Source of the DNA: Clostridium formicaceticum
GTDB lineage: Bacteria > Bacillota > Clostridia > Peptostreptococcales > Natronincolaceae
DNA: 64,000 bases
NCBI RefSeq assembly: GCF_001854185.1
Contig: NZ_CP017603.1
Location: forward strand, 2,232,001-2,296,000
Direction: 5' to 3'
The notes below the pieces were generated by a model that was not told the DNA's origin, made no database searches, and saw only the letters and a program-made list of their open reading frames with translations. Within the stretch, counting starts at the first letter, position 1. Every line of letters begins with the position of its first letter. The position numbers and the translations under genes are program-made. Positions 17,028 through 26,008 of the stretch are shown one piece after another.

Positions 17028-18757
17028 GCTACGTCGGAAGATAGAGCACTAAACTGTGCCTTATATAACCGTGTATAAATACCATTCTTTTCTAATAAGG
17101 TTTTGTGGTTTCCTTCCTCCACAATGCCTTCATCAGTTAATACCATAATTCTATTTGCTTCTTTAATCGTAGCTAAACGATGAGCTATAATAAGGGTTGT
17201 TCTGTTCTCTGAAAGCTGGTGTAAAGATTCTTGAATGACTTTCTCTGTTTCATTATCTAAAGCAGATGTAGCTTCATCTAGGATAAGGATAGGTGGATTT
17301 TTTAGAAAAATCCTAGCGATAGATAACCTTTGTTTTTGGCCTCCAGATAATTTAACGCCTCTTTCACCAATATAGGTATCATATCCTTTTTCTAGATTCA
17401 TAATGAAGTCATGAGCATTTGCTTTTTTAGCAGCTTCTATAATTTCTTTATCTGTAGCATCGATTTTGCCATAAACAATATTTTCTCTTACTGTACCAGA
17501 AAAAAGAAAAACATCCTGTTGAACAATGCCAATATTTTGACGTAGAGATTTTTGTGTTATACTTTGAATATTTTTATCGTCAACTTCAATGACCCCTTCA
17601 TCGGCTTCATAGAATCTGGGAATGAGGCTGCAAAGGGTTGTTTTACCCCCCCCAGAAGGTCCCACAATAGCCACTGTTTCCCCTGGTTGTACGGTAAAGC
17701 TAATATCTTTTAGCACATTAGCCTTATTGTTATAACTAAAGGTTACATGTCTAAAGGCAATTTTTCCTTGAACTTTATTGATATCTTCTGCATTAGGCAT
17801 ATCAACAATTTCAGGTTCTAACTGTAGCGTTTCATAAAAACGATGAAAACCCGCCATGCCTTTTTGATAATTCTCCACTAAAATGGTAAGTTTTCGCATA
17901 GGTTGTAAAAACATAGATACATACAATAAAAATCCCATAAGCTGTCCCGTAGTCATAGTTTCTTGATAAATAAACATACCTCCAAAGATTAGTACTACTA
18001 AATGAATAAAGTTAGAAAAGAAGGTGATACCAGAAAAAAACTCTGCCATTACTTTGAAGGCAACTTCCTTAGAATCTTTAAAATTTTTATTTCCTACAGC
18101 AAATTTTGTTTCTTCATAGACTTCATTCGTAAAAGATTTTACTACCCGAACCCCGGAGATGCTATCTTCTACTTGGGCATTAATATCAGCCAATTTTAAT
18201 CGCATATTCCTAAAGGCTTGCTGCATCTTTTTATTTTTAACAATTGCAAAGAATAGGACAATTGGAATGATAGAAAAGGTAATGAGTGTTAAATGAACAT
18301 GGATAGAGATCATAATAAAAAAGGATCCTATCAGTGTCACTGCCGCAATAAAAAGGTCTTCTGGTCCGTGATGAGCCAATTCGGATATTTCATTTAAGTC
18401 ATTTACCAATCTAGACATAATGTGGCCTGTTTTTGTGTTGTCGAAATAATTAAAAGAAAGTTTATGTAAGTGATGGAATAAGTCCTTACGCATATCCTGT
18501 TCCATCCTTACGCCTAGTACATGTCCCCAATAGTCTACGATATATTGTAAAATACTTCTGAGGATATAGAGAGCCAGCATACCAATTCCTATCCACAAAA
18601 CAGTTTGTAGGTTTCTACTGGGGAAGACATCATCAACCATTTTTCCTACAACAAAAGGAAATACTAAGTCCATCCCTGCCATTATAAAGGCACAGCTAAA
18701 GTCCATAAAAAAAAGAGGCAAGTGAGGCCTATAGTATTGGATAAATTTTTTTAACAT
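17024..18757 (-). CDS. ABC transporter, type IV exporter with fused TMD-NBD (MsbA/LmrA-like)
   Basis: This 577-residue half-transporter should work as a homodimer exporting lipids, drugs or peptides at the cytoplasmic membrane. The N-terminal 320 residues carry six membrane helices, with the coupling region around FNYFDNTKTGHIMSRLVND. The C-terminal ATPase has Walker A GPSGGGKTT, signature LSGGQKQR, Walker B ILILDEATSALD and the switch histidine in IIAHRL. The length is normal. It is a lone gene; no partner half-transporter is adjacent and the substrate is unknown. Confidence 0.88.
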   Translation of the reverse strand: MLKKFIQYYRPHLPLFFMDFSCAFIMAGMDLVFPFVVGKMVDDVFPSRNLQTVLWIGIGMLALYILRSILQYIVDYWGHVLGVRMEQDMRKDLFHHLHKLSFNYFDNTKTGHIMSRLVNDLNEISELAHHGPEDLFIAAVTLIGSFFIMISIHVHLTLITFSIIPIVLFFAIVKNKKMQQAFRNMRLKLADINAQVEDSISGVRVVKSFTNEVYEETKFAVGNKNFKDSKEVAFKVMAEFFSGITFFSNFIHLVVLIFGGMFIYQETMTTGQLMGFLLYVSMFLQPMRKLTILVENYQKGMAGFHRFYETLQLEPEIVDMPNAEDINKVQGKIAFRHVTFSYNNKANVLKDISFTVQPGETVAIVGPSGGGKTTLCSLIPRFYEADEGVIEVDDKNIQSITQKSLRQNIGIVQQDVFLFSGTVRENIVYGKIDATDKEIIEAAKKANAHDFIMNLEKGYDTYIGERGVKLSGGQKQRLSIARIFLKNPPILILDEATSALDNETEKVIQESLHQLSENRTTLIIAHRLATIKEANRIMVLTDEGIVEEGNHKTLLEKNGIYTRLYKAQFSALSSDVA

Positions 18758-18787
18758 AATACATCATCCTTTACTTGATATTAAAGT

Positions 18788-18970
18788 TTTATTCTTGGAT
18801 GTATTGCTAAGACGCCCACTCCTAGGTGAACAAACTAAGTGACTAACACCAAATCAAAGATTTGAGTTATCTGCTTATGTAAGTGGGAGATCAAGCACTA
18901 CATCCTCGAAATAAATTCGGTTGTAATTCAGTGGGCGTAAAAACTCCCCTTAAATTAAGTCTTATTTTAT
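18788..18970 (-). repeat. About 180-bp intergenic repeat family 2, copy A
   Basis: It closely matches 21008-21189. Shared blocks are TGTATTGCTAAG, CTAAGTGACT, ATCAAAGATTTG and AAGTGGGAGATCAAGCACTA. GGATGTA pairs with TACATCC and ACGCCCACT with AGTGGGCGT, so the element can fold. In reverse complement its edge recalls IS200/IS605 right ends, so it may be a non-autonomous remnant. The rest of the gap (18971-19251) shows nothing recognisable. Confidence 0.7.
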
Positions 18971-19251
18971 CAATGCCTCATAAGGGCTAGATAAGCAATT
19001 AAGTATTTGCAAAATCATACTTTATATGGGATCATGAGAATGTATGATAAACTACTTTAACTATTATAACACAATTCTCAGGGTTTGCATCCATCCACTG
19101 GCGTATTCTTAATGCTATGGTGTCAAGCTACAGGTAAAGAGGTCTCTTTAAAAAAGGTATAGAGTATCAATTTTTTTGTCTCTCTCATAAAATAGTACCA
19201 AAAAGTTAAGATATCTAATAAGAGGGCTTGGTACTTGGAGGGAGTGTAGAG

Positions 19252-19686
19252 ATGAATGAAAATATGGCTGTATGTAAAATAGAAGATTTAATAAATAGGT
19301 TTAGAAATGTTCCATTTATCCACAATGGACGTTCTTTAGAGAAGGGTATAGATTGTTTAGGACTTGTGATTCTTGTTTATAGAGAATTTGGAATAAACCT
19401 TCCCAGTGATGATGGAATGGTTATAGAAAAGAATTGGTATAAAAAAGATCCAGAGAGACTTATAAGAGGAATAAGGGGATTAGGAGGAATAGATGTTGAT
19501 ATAAATGAGCTACAGCTACTGGACCTAGTCTATTTTGCAATCAATCGTGATGTTATAACGCACACTGGTGTGATGATAAATCGTAAAGAATTTATTCATA
19601 TACGTCCTATCATAGGATTTTCAAAAGACAATTTAGAAGGGAGATGGAAAAGGCGTTTTAAGGGAGCTATAAGATTAAGACAATAA
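19252..19686 (+). CDS. NlpC/P60 family peptidase-like protein
   Basis: The 144-residue protein has the catalytic cysteine context GIDCLGLVILVYREFG and a plausible catalytic histidine in DVITHTGVMI, as in NlpC/P60 cysteine peptidases that cut D-Glu-diamino-acid bonds of peptidoglycan. No signal peptide or wall-binding domain is present, which is more like phage-tail NlpC proteins than secreted endopeptidases. The frame opens at a TTG at 19228, but GGAGGGAG 7 nt before the ATG at 19252 marks the real start. No phage genes surround it. Confidence 0.72.
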   Translation: MNENMAVCKIEDLINRFRNVPFIHNGRSLEKGIDCLGLVILVYREFGINLPSDDGMVIEKNWYKKDPERLIRGIRGLGGIDVDINELQLLDLVYFAINRDVITHTGVMINRKEFIHIRPIIGFSKDNLEGRWKRRFKGAIRLRQ

Positions 19687-19738
19687 AAAAATGCAACCCC
19701 TAGTTCTTCCTAGAAATCACATTTTCAAACAGATATAA

Positions 19739-19815
19739 TGGAGCTGATGATGGGACTTGAACCCACGAACCTCTTCCTTACCAAGGAAGTGCTCTACCTG
19801 CTGAGCTACATCAGC
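19739..19815 (-). tRNA. tRNA-Thr (anticodon GGT)
   Basis: On the minus strand the acceptor arms GCTGATG and CATCAGC, an anticodon stem CTTCC/GGAAG with loop TTGGTAA (anticodon GGT) and a TTCAAGT T-loop are intact. A 3' CCA is encoded. It differs from the copy at 28749 by one D-loop base. Confidence 0.95.
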
Positions 19816-19854
19816 ATATATAATTTTAAGAACTTGATTAGAACCACGAATTAC

Positions 19855-19883
19855 ATTATATAGGATATTTTCATAAATGTAAA
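19855..19883 (-). promoter_or_regulatory. Promoter of tRNA-Thr copy 1
   Basis: Minus strand TTTACA (19878-19883) and TATAAT (19855-19860) with a 17-bp spacer, about 40 bp before the tRNA. The same pair of boxes precedes the second tRNA-Thr. Confidence 0.75.
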
Positions 19884-19920
19884 GGGTAATTTATAAATTT
19901 TTTTCAAAAAGATAAAAAAA

Positions 19921-19976
19921 GTTTTCCCCTGATCTAATAAAAAATTTCAAGATATTCTATTAGATCAGGGGAAAAC
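19921..19976 (-). terminator. Hairpin with T-run on the minus strand
   Basis: A 19-bp perfect stem (GTTTTCCCCTGATCTAATA at 19921) is followed on the minus strand by CTTTTTTT. It could shield the tRNA promoter from minus-strand read-through. No minus-strand gene upstream was found. Confidence 0.6.
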
Positions 19977-20155
19977 AGAGAGAAGTTTAAAGAAGGTTTT
20001 AATTCAAATGAAATATTAACGTGAATATATTTCATCATTTTAAAGAATAATTAAAATATTACAAAAACAAAATGCACATAAAAATACATCATACCTCGGT
20101 ATGTTAGTGGAATCAAGACTATGTTTAAAGAAAAAACAATGTATATTCTGTTAGA

Positions 20156-20200
20156 TTTAAATTTATGAATTGTATATTATATACAATTCATAAATTTAAA
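20156..20200. repeat. 45-bp AT-rich palindrome
   Basis: Two perfect 21-base arms (TTTAAATTTATGAATTGTATA) flank a TTA loop within the 626-bp gap 19816-20441. It lies upstream of the promoter at 20256 and could be a regulator site or a weak terminator. Confidence 0.6.
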
Positions 20201-20255
20201 ATTTCAATTATTGTCAATGAATTAACGAAAATTAGTAGTAAAATTGCAAAACCTA

Positions 20256-20264
20256 TGCTATAAT
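20256..20264 (+). promoter_or_regulatory. Extended -10 promoter
   Basis: TGCTATAAT is an extended -10 element. No good -35 box is present. Transcription would begin near 20271, giving a long leader before the gene at 20442. Confidence 0.5.
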
Positions 20265-20327
20265 CATTACAAGAAGTAAAAATTTTTTAATAAAGAATAG
20301 TAAATTTTAAGGTAGAAGGGGGGGATT

Positions 20328-20432
20328 CTGGCTTAAAGTGAATGTAAAGATGCTATGAAACCATCGATCCAGTAGTTTGAAACCTGTAGAGATTGGTACC
20401 CTTTACATACTTTGTGTAGTTTAAAAAGCCAG
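20328..20432 (+). ncRNA. Candidate structured 5' leader RNA
   Basis: CTGGCTT (20328-20334) pairs with AAGCCAG (20426-20432), and inside it TGTAAAG (20343-20349) pairs with CTTTACA (20401-20407). The enclosed core has two GAAACC boxes. The 3' arm of the outer stem touches the GAGG ribosome-binding site of the next gene, so folding could control its translation. It does not match any riboswitch class I can recall. Confidence 0.4.
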
Positions 20433-20441
20433 AGGATAAAA

Positions 20442-20819
20442 ATGATAAGACAATTAATAAGAAGTAATAAAGAGCTAAAGAAAGAAAAAAAGAAAATGAT
20501 GTATTTTATTGTAGAAGATAGGAAAACAGGTGCTATTTGGACAGATACAAGATGCTTCAATGAGATGATGTCTATGTATAATCCTGCTGGATGGACCTAT
20601 GAAGACGTAAAGGGAGTCAACGGTCTGATTCTATTTGAAACGATATCGAAGTCAGAATTTAATGTAAAATTACAAGAATTAACGAAGTGCCCTCTTGGAT
20701 GTAATGTTAAAAGAAATGTTAAAAATGCTTTGGAAATGGTTGCTAAGGCAAAAAATAAAACTCTTATGGACATAGCAACGGAAGCTCTAGAAGAATACAT
20801 AGAAAAAAATCAGCAATAA
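20442..20819 (+). CDS. Uncharacterised protein with possible ribbon-helix-helix tail
   Basis: I do not recognise this 125-residue protein. It begins with a very basic helix (IRQLIRSNKELKKEKKK), followed by a mixed alpha/beta section with YFIVEDRKTGAIWTD and YNPAGWTYEDVKGVNGLI. It ends with NVKNALEMVAKAKNKTLMDI and ATEALEEYIEKN, which resembles a small ribbon-helix-helix or coiled-coil DNA-binding tail. The ATG at 20442 follows GAGG at 7 nt; an earlier in-frame ATG at 20412 lies inside the leader structure. A terminator follows, so it is monocistronic. Confidence 0.6.
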   Translation: MIRQLIRSNKELKKEKKKMMYFIVEDRKTGAIWTDTRCFNEMMSMYNPAGWTYEDVKGVNGLILFETISKSEFNVKLQELTKCPLGCNVKRNVKNALEMVAKAKNKTLMDIATEALEEYIEKNQQ

Positions 20820-20881
20820 CATATAAAAACAACGACGCTCTATCTAAATAAAAGTTAAAGTTTGTTTTTTAAAAAATCTAT

Positions 20882-20929
20882 AAAAGCAAATGCTACTTCG
20901 ATTGAAATTTTAAGTAGCATTTGCTTTTT
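20882..20929 (+). terminator. Rho-independent terminator
   Basis: AAAAGCAAATGCTACTT pairs with AAGTAGCATTTGCTTTTT and ends in T5. Confidence 0.88.
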
Positions 20930-21007
20930 AGTATAGGTTATACTTAAAGGTATAAGAGGATAAAGATATTTTGTTATTTCTTTTGGCATACTAGTTTATA
21001 GAAATTT

Positions 21008-21189
21008 TTATCCTTCGCTGTATTGCTAAGGCGACCGTTTCTAGCTGAAGAAGCTAAGTGACTGGCACCAGATCAAAGATTTGGGTTATCTACTTATGCA
21101 AGTGGGAGATCAAGCACTACATCCTGGAAGTAAATTCGACTACAATTCAGTAGGGGTAAAAACTCCTCCTGAATTATGCCTTATTTTAT
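21008..21189 (-). repeat. Intergenic repeat family 2, copy B
   Basis: It matches copy A (18788) over its whole length with scattered changes. The two long pairings of copy A are not preserved here, suggesting decay. It ends within a few bases of the ribosome-binding site of the histidine kinase gene and fills most of the gap 20930-21211. Confidence 0.7.
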
Positions 21190-21211
21190 TTAGGAGATGG
21201 AGAATATATTT

Positions 21212-22612
21212 ATGGGTAAATATGAATACGTAATTTTATTTTTTATTTATGGTTTAGCTTTTTTCTCGATGGGTATATCTGCTCTTCAGCAAAAAGAGAT
21301 GAAGATCAGCAATTTTCAGTTACTAAAATCAATTAGATATTTAGGGATTTTCGGAGTAACTCATGGTATCACTGAGTGGGTGATTATGCTAAGGATTATT
21401 GGAATTTATGCTGAATTTGATTTTAGACTATTTCTCATACAGATATCTTTAAATACACTTTCTTTTGCATTTTTACTAATTTTTGGAATGAGGCTGCTTA
21501 AGGGTACAAATCAGCTAACAAAAACCAGTTATATACCGATGGTCTTATTTTTGATATGGACCGCTGCGGTTGTCTACTCTATGTACTTGCATGATGATTA
21601 TAAGTTTTGGTTTCCTTTCTATAGTGCCTTAGGCAGATATTTCTTAGGATTCCCTGCCACATTGATTACTGCCTTCGCTCTTTTGAAAGAGTCTAAAACA
21701 ATGAATTCATTAAAATTAAAAAAGATAGCTTTAAACTATAAAGGAATGGCTTTTTGTTTTATTATTTATGGTGTTTTAGCGGGAATATTAGTAGGAGAAA
21801 AAAATTTTTTTCCAGCGAATGTTATTAATAAAGAGCTGTTCTACAGAATTTTTGGATTTCCTGTTGAATTAGGTAGAGGCATTACAGCTGTGATCGTCAC
21901 CCTTTTATTTATACAAGCAATTGATATTTTTAGATGGGAGGCGAATGAAAAGATCATACAACTCACTAAAATGCAACTTATTAATAATGAAAGAAGAAAA
22001 CTAGCTAGGGAGATACATGATGGTATTATACAAAATCTTTTTGCTACAGGTCTTCAGGTAGAAAACTTACTGGAAATAGAAAGTAATCTAGAACATGAAA
22101 AAAAATTAGTAGAAATCAAATCTAACCTTAATGATACGATCGATCAAATTCGTAATTTTATGGCTAAAATGGTGACAAAAAGAATAGAGATAGAAGATTT
22201 AAAGGCAAGTTTATTAGAATTGATTCATCAGTTTAGGAAGATTAGCGATTTGGATATTACCTTTCACTATAATATTCCGGCCGTTGTACTAGGCTATCTT
22301 TCTCCCGATAAATCAACGCATATTTATTACATTGTTCAAGAGGCTCTTTATAATGTATGTAAACATGCAGAAGCTACGAAAGTAAAAGTTAAACTGGCCT
22401 CTGATTTAAATACAGTTATCGTTTCCGTACAAGATAATGGAAAAGGATTTAAAACAGATGCGGTTTACAATGGAAAAAATTATGGTATTATATCTATGAA
22501 GGAAAGGGCTGCGATGATTCATGGTAGCGTAACTATTGACAGCACTAGTAGAGGTGTTAAGGTTTTGTTAACAGTACCTTGGGAGGAGGAAGATAATGAA
22601 AAAGAAAATTAA
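21212..22612 (+). CDS. NarL-family sensor histidine kinase with multi-span membrane sensor
   Basis: The 466-residue kinase has seven or eight predicted membrane helices in its first 230 residues. A HisKA_3 dimerisation domain follows with the phosphorylated histidine in RRKLAREIHDGIIQNLFATG (about residue 275). An HATPase domain carries VQEALYNVCKHAEATKVKV (N box), DNGKGF and GIISMKERAAMIHG. The ATG at 21197 abuts the TAGGAG site, so the ATG at 21212 is the better start. It overlaps the response regulator gene by 17 bp. The pair sits just upstream of an extracellular flavin reductase and may control it. Confidence 0.88.
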   Translation: MGKYEYVILFFIYGLAFFSMGISALQQKEMKISNFQLLKSIRYLGIFGVTHGITEWVIMLRIIGIYAEFDFRLFLIQISLNTLSFAFLLIFGMRLLKGTNQLTKTSYIPMVLFLIWTAAVVYSMYLHDDYKFWFPFYSALGRYFLGFPATLITAFALLKESKTMNSLKLKKIALNYKGMAFCFIIYGVLAGILVGEKNFFPANVINKELFYRIFGFPVELGRGITAVIVTLLFIQAIDIFRWEANEKIIQLTKMQLINNERRKLAREIHDGIIQNLFATGLQVENLLEIESNLEHEKKLVEIKSNLNDTIDQIRNFMAKMVTKRIEIEDLKASLLELIHQFRKISDLDITFHYNIPAVVLGYLSPDKSTHIYYIVQEALYNVCKHAEATKVKVKLASDLNTVIVSVQDNGKGFKTDAVYNGKNYGIISMKERAAMIHGSVTIDSTSRGVKVLLTVPWEEEDNEKEN

Positions 22613-23237
22613 TGTGCTATTGGTGGATGACCATTCAATTGTTAGATGTGGCATTCGGTCTCTTATAGAAAGAAGTGAGAAGTTGACGGTTTGTGGTGAA
22701 GCCGAAACGCTTGCTGAAGCTATTGAACTAGTTGAAGCCTTTGTTCCTGATGTAGTGCTGTTGGATGTAAGGTTACCAGATGGAGATGGTGTAATCGGAT
22801 GCAAGCGCATCAAAAACCTTTCTCCAAAATGTAAGGTCTTAATATTAACAGCTTATGCTGAAGATCAGATTGTTATAGAGGCAATCAAGGCTGGTGCAGA
22901 TGGCTATATATTAAAAAACATTGAGAGTAAAAAAATTCTCCAAGCTATTTTTAGTGTTTATGAAGGGTCTGGCTTTCTAGATCCTTGTCTTACGGAGAGT
23001 GTATTGAATCAAATAAAAAGTAACAAGCAAAGGAATAATCTGCTCCTAACTACGAGGGAAGAGGAAATTTTAGATTTGCTTTGTTTGGGGAAAAGTAATA
23101 AAGAAATTGCACATGAGTTAGAGATTGCTGAAAAAACCGTTAGAAATTATGTCAGTAAAATTATGGATAAAATTAATGTCTCCAATCGCACCGAAGCTGC
23201 CCTGTTTTGGTCAAGGTTCAAGTCTCACCGAAGTTAG
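22596..23237 (+). CDS. NarL/FixJ-family response regulator
   Basis: The 213-residue regulator has a receiver domain with acidic pocket VDDHS, the phospho-acceptor aspartate in VVLLDVRLPDGDG and the conserved lysine in GYILKNIE. The C-terminal LuxR-type helix-turn-helix reads LTTREEEILDLLCLGKSNKE followed by IAHELEIAEKTVRNYVSKIM. It is the partner of the kinase encoded upstream; GGGAGGAGG lies 8 nt before the ATG within that gene. Its DNA targets are not visible. Confidence 0.92.
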   Translation: MKKKINVLLVDDHSIVRCGIRSLIERSEKLTVCGEAETLAEAIELVEAFVPDVVLLDVRLPDGDGVIGCKRIKNLSPKCKVLILTAYAEDQIVIEAIKAGADGYILKNIESKKILQAIFSVYEGSGFLDPCLTESVLNQIKSNKQRNNLLLTTREEEILDLLCLGKSNKEIAHELEIAEKTVRNYVSKIMDKINVSNRTEAALFWSRFKSHRS

Positions 23238-23523
23238 GCCTCTCGTTAAAGATGCGTTCCTCAAAGCGCAGCTATAAGCTAATTCTAGTATACTGAGTTC
23301 AAGGATATACTTTTTTCTATTGAAAACCTCCATTTATGTTAAGATACTTACAGATAAAATTCTATATTAAGAAATGCCATAGAATAAAAAGTCATGCTTC
23401 AAGGGACATATGCCCCTAAAGGTGGGACGTTTTATATATTTCCATTATTTTTATTTATGGTATTCTTTTAGTAAGTACTTAATAAAAAGTTATTTATTTA
23501 ACAAAATTTAAGGGGGAATGAAA

Positions 23524-24951
23524 ATGTGGAAAAATAAGAGGTTGTTAATGCTAGGTATATTTATCCTATCAGTTACTTTGTTAGTTGGTTGCGCTAAGGA
23601 ACCGGTAACAAGCAGTGAACCAGCACCAGGGACAACAGAAGTCAGTGACATTGAAACGGATGTATTGGTTATTGGCGGCGGTGGTGCGGGTCTAGTATCA
23701 GCTATTACAGCAGCGGAAAACGGTGCCAAAGTTGTCTTGGTAGAAAAAATGCCAATGGTAGGTGGAAATACTATGATTTCTGCAACAGGATTCACAGCTT
23801 CAGATACAGTCTTACACGAAGAAGCAGGAATTCCTTTTACTGTTGAAGATCATATCAACAGAACCATGGAGATGGGAAAAGACTTACCTGATGAAGAATT
23901 AGTAACACTTTTAGCAGAAGAAAGTAATAGCGTTTATGAATGGCTAACTTCTCTAGGATTAAGCTATAAGCTTAATGAAGATGAACCTTGGTGGATTATT
24001 CCTACTGAAGGACACTATGGATCACAGTTAGTTGCAGCTTTTCAACAAGAAGCAGCAAAGCACAGTGATTTAGAAATTAAGTTAAACAATAAAGCTACTG
24101 AGTTAATTGTAGAAGATGGCAGCGTTGTAGGAGCTAGCGTTGAAGATAAGGATGGAAACGTTTATACAATCAAAGCAAATGCTGTAATACTAGCTACAGG
24201 TGGTTTTGGTAATGCACCAGACCTAATCGGCGAATACAATCCTAAATTTGCAGGTGCCCATAGTGTAATGAGTACTGCAGGCCCTACTGGAGATGGCTTT
24301 AGAATGGCTACTGCTATTGGCGCGGCAACAAGAGATATGGAATATCATCAAATGAGACCATTAGCAACACCTGGATACTGGATTAGAGAGTCAGTTATCA
24401 GTCAAGAAGGTTTAGGTGGTATTTTAGTAAATAAAGATGGTGTAAGATTTGCAAACGAGACTTTAAAGCCACTGGACCTAGTACCAGAAGTACTTGCACA
24501 AAAAGATGCAGTAGCTTATGTGATCTTTGATGCTGATATCTATGAAACAAGTAATGGTAAAAATGCAGTAGAGAAGGGTAAGATGATTGAAGCAGATACA
24601 ATCGAGGAATTAGTTGAAAAATTTGGCTTAGATGCTGAAGTTGTAGCAGCTACAGTAGCAACATACAATGAAGGTCAAGATGAATTTGGCAGAGAAACAA
24701 TGGGTAAAGTAACGGTTGCTCCTTTCTACGGAGTAGAAGTGGCACCATCTTCTCACTATACAATGGCTGGATTGGCTTTTAATAAAAATGCTGAAATTCT
24801 TGACGAAAACGGTAACCCAATCCCAGGTTTATATGGTGCAGGAGAAATCCTTGGTGGACTCTATGGCTCTGGCCGTCTAGCTGGAAACAACACATTAGAC
24901 GATGTTGTATTTGGTAAAATTGCTGGAAAAGCTGCTGCAGGTTTAAAATAG
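23524..24951 (+). CDS. Extracytoplasmic FAD-dependent fumarate/urocanate reductase-like lipoprotein
   Basis: This 475-residue lipoprotein has a signal peptide with lipobox LVGC and then a flavocytochrome c-type FAD domain. Visible elements are the dinucleotide motif VLVIGGGGAGLVSAITAAEN, EKMPMVGGNTMIS, the later VILATGGFGNAPDLI and the C-terminal GAGEILGGLYGSGRLAGNN. It should reduce an unsaturated acid (fumarate, urocanate or similar) outside the cell. The usual FMN-binding domain is missing from this chain but is encoded separately at 25093. The ATG at 23518 is too close to GGGGG, so I chose 23524. Substrate-deciding residues cannot be assigned by eye. Confidence 0.88.
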   Translation: MWKNKRLLMLGIFILSVTLLVGCAKEPVTSSEPAPGTTEVSDIETDVLVIGGGGAGLVSAITAAENGAKVVLVEKMPMVGGNTMISATGFTASDTVLHEEAGIPFTVEDHINRTMEMGKDLPDEELVTLLAEESNSVYEWLTSLGLSYKLNEDEPWWIIPTEGHYGSQLVAAFQQEAAKHSDLEIKLNNKATELIVEDGSVVGASVEDKDGNVYTIKANAVILATGGFGNAPDLIGEYNPKFAGAHSVMSTAGPTGDGFRMATAIGAATRDMEYHQMRPLATPGYWIRESVISQEGLGGILVNKDGVRFANETLKPLDLVPEVLAQKDAVAYVIFDADIYETSNGKNAVEKGKMIEADTIEELVEKFGLDAEVVAATVATYNEGQDEFGRETMGKVTVAPFYGVEVAPSSHYTMAGLAFNKNAEILDENGNPIPGLYGAGEILGGLYGSGRLAGNNTLDDVVFGKIAGKAAAGLK

Positions 24952-24989
24952 TAAAACTATAGTCAGAGGTATTTTGCTGGATGAGGTAT

Positions 24990-25041
24990 CCTTTAAAACA
25001 GATGGGGTTGCTTGAGCACGCCAACTGTTTTAAAGGTTTTT
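24990..25041 (+). terminator. Intercistronic terminator
   Basis: CCTTTAAAACAG pairs with CTGTTTTAAAGG, followed by T5. It may lower expression of the following FMN-binding gene relative to the reductase. Confidence 0.75.
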
Positions 25042-25092
25042 AAGAAAAGTAACATTCGCTAGTAAAAATTTTTATAAATAGGAGGAAGAACA

Positions 25093-25452
25093 TTGAAAAA
25101 ATTATCTATTTTATTGATAATAGTGACGATCTTTGCCTTGGTTGGATGTAGCAGTTCCCCCGCTGTTACCGAAACTGAGAGCAAATGGAATGATGGAAGT
25201 TATGTAGGAACTGGAAAAGGCTATCAGTCTGATATTGAAGTAGAAGTAGTAATAGAAGATGGAAAAATAACCAAAGTGGAAATTATTTCTGCAGGCGATA
25301 CCCCAGGTATTTCTGATGCTGCCATCAATGCACTTCCAGAGGCTGTATTGGAAGCTCAATCTTTAGAAATAGATGCAGTTAGTAATGCAACAAGAACAAG
25401 TGAAGGCATTATTCAAGCGGTAAAAGCGGCTTTAAAAAATGCTGAAAAATAA
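25093..25452 (+). CDS. FMN-binding lipoprotein (flavinylated electron carrier)
   Basis: The 119-residue lipoprotein has a signal peptide with lipobox LVGC followed by a single FMN_bind domain. Its SNATRTSEG stretch matches the S/D-G-A-T-x-T motif whose threonine receives FMN through ApbE. It should shuttle electrons on the outer face of the membrane to the FAD reductase encoded upstream, as the fused domain does in UrdA-type enzymes. The start is TTG with AGGAGGAAG upstream. A strong terminator follows. ApbE is not in this window. Confidence 0.88.
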   Translation: MKKLSILLIIVTIFALVGCSSSPAVTETESKWNDGSYVGTGKGYQSDIEVEVVIEDGKITKVEIISAGDTPGISDAAINALPEAVLEAQSLEIDAVSNATRTSEGIIQAVKAALKNAEK

Positions 25453-25497
25453 AAAAACAAACTGGTTTTAGTTTTGCTGAAACCAGTTTGTTTTTTT
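25451..25497 (+). terminator. Rho-independent terminator
   Basis: AAAAAAACAAACTGGTTT pairs with AAACCAGTTTG and T7. Confidence 0.92.
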
Positions 25498-25574
25498 ATT
25501 TTTCTGTGTATTTAAGATTTTCACTTCTGTACTAGGACATAAGTCCTACACTTTGAAATGAATTGAGTCTCGCT

Positions 25575-25880
25575 TTATTTATATAGTTCCATAAAGGTAG
25601 GGGCAACTTTACAAGGTGTAACTTCAATTTTTTGCCACACATTTCCTACCACATAGGGCTCTATCTTTAAATATGCATCAAGCTCATCTCTTGAGGGAAA
25701 ATCCACTACAAGGAATGAACCAATCATTTTCTCATTTTCATCAAGCAAAGCAGCACCATATAGATGTTTTTTTTCATAAGCCATTTTTTTAACAAGTGCC
25801 AAATGATCCTCGCGGACAGCCAATCTTCTCTCAAGAGCCTTTTCATCAGTTCCATCATATCCTGTAATCAAAAATTGCAT
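25575..25880 (-). CDS. YciI-like (YCII domain) protein
   Basis: The 101-residue protein fits the ferredoxin-like YCII fold: MQFLITGYDGTDEKALERRL at the N-terminus, REDHLALVKKMA with the conserved histidine, LYGAALLDENEKMIGSFLVV and a C-terminal PYVVGNVWQKIEV. Members are small putative enzymes of uncertain function, often with a His-Asp pair. AAGGAGG precedes the ATG. It stands alone and its substrate is unknown. Confidence 0.85.
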   Translation of the reverse strand: MQFLITGYDGTDEKALERRLAVREDHLALVKKMAYEKKHLYGAALLDENEKMIGSFLVVDFPSRDELDAYLKIEPYVVGNVWQKIEVTPCKVAPTFMELYK

Positions 25881-26008
25881 AAAAATTCCTCCTTGATATG
25901 TAAAAGTTTGTTGCCTTTATAGTATACCTATTATTATTTCCACAAATGAACAGAATTTCCTTCATAAAGTTTAGTGAATTTATATTGCTTTTTTAAAAGT
26001 TAACTTTT

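Noticed and set aside
23410-23440. GGGACATATGCCCC near-palindrome and GGTGGGACG resembling a c-di-GMP-I riboswitch tail
   Set aside because: The rest of the aptamer is missing and the symmetry is imperfect, so no regulator or riboswitch can be supported.
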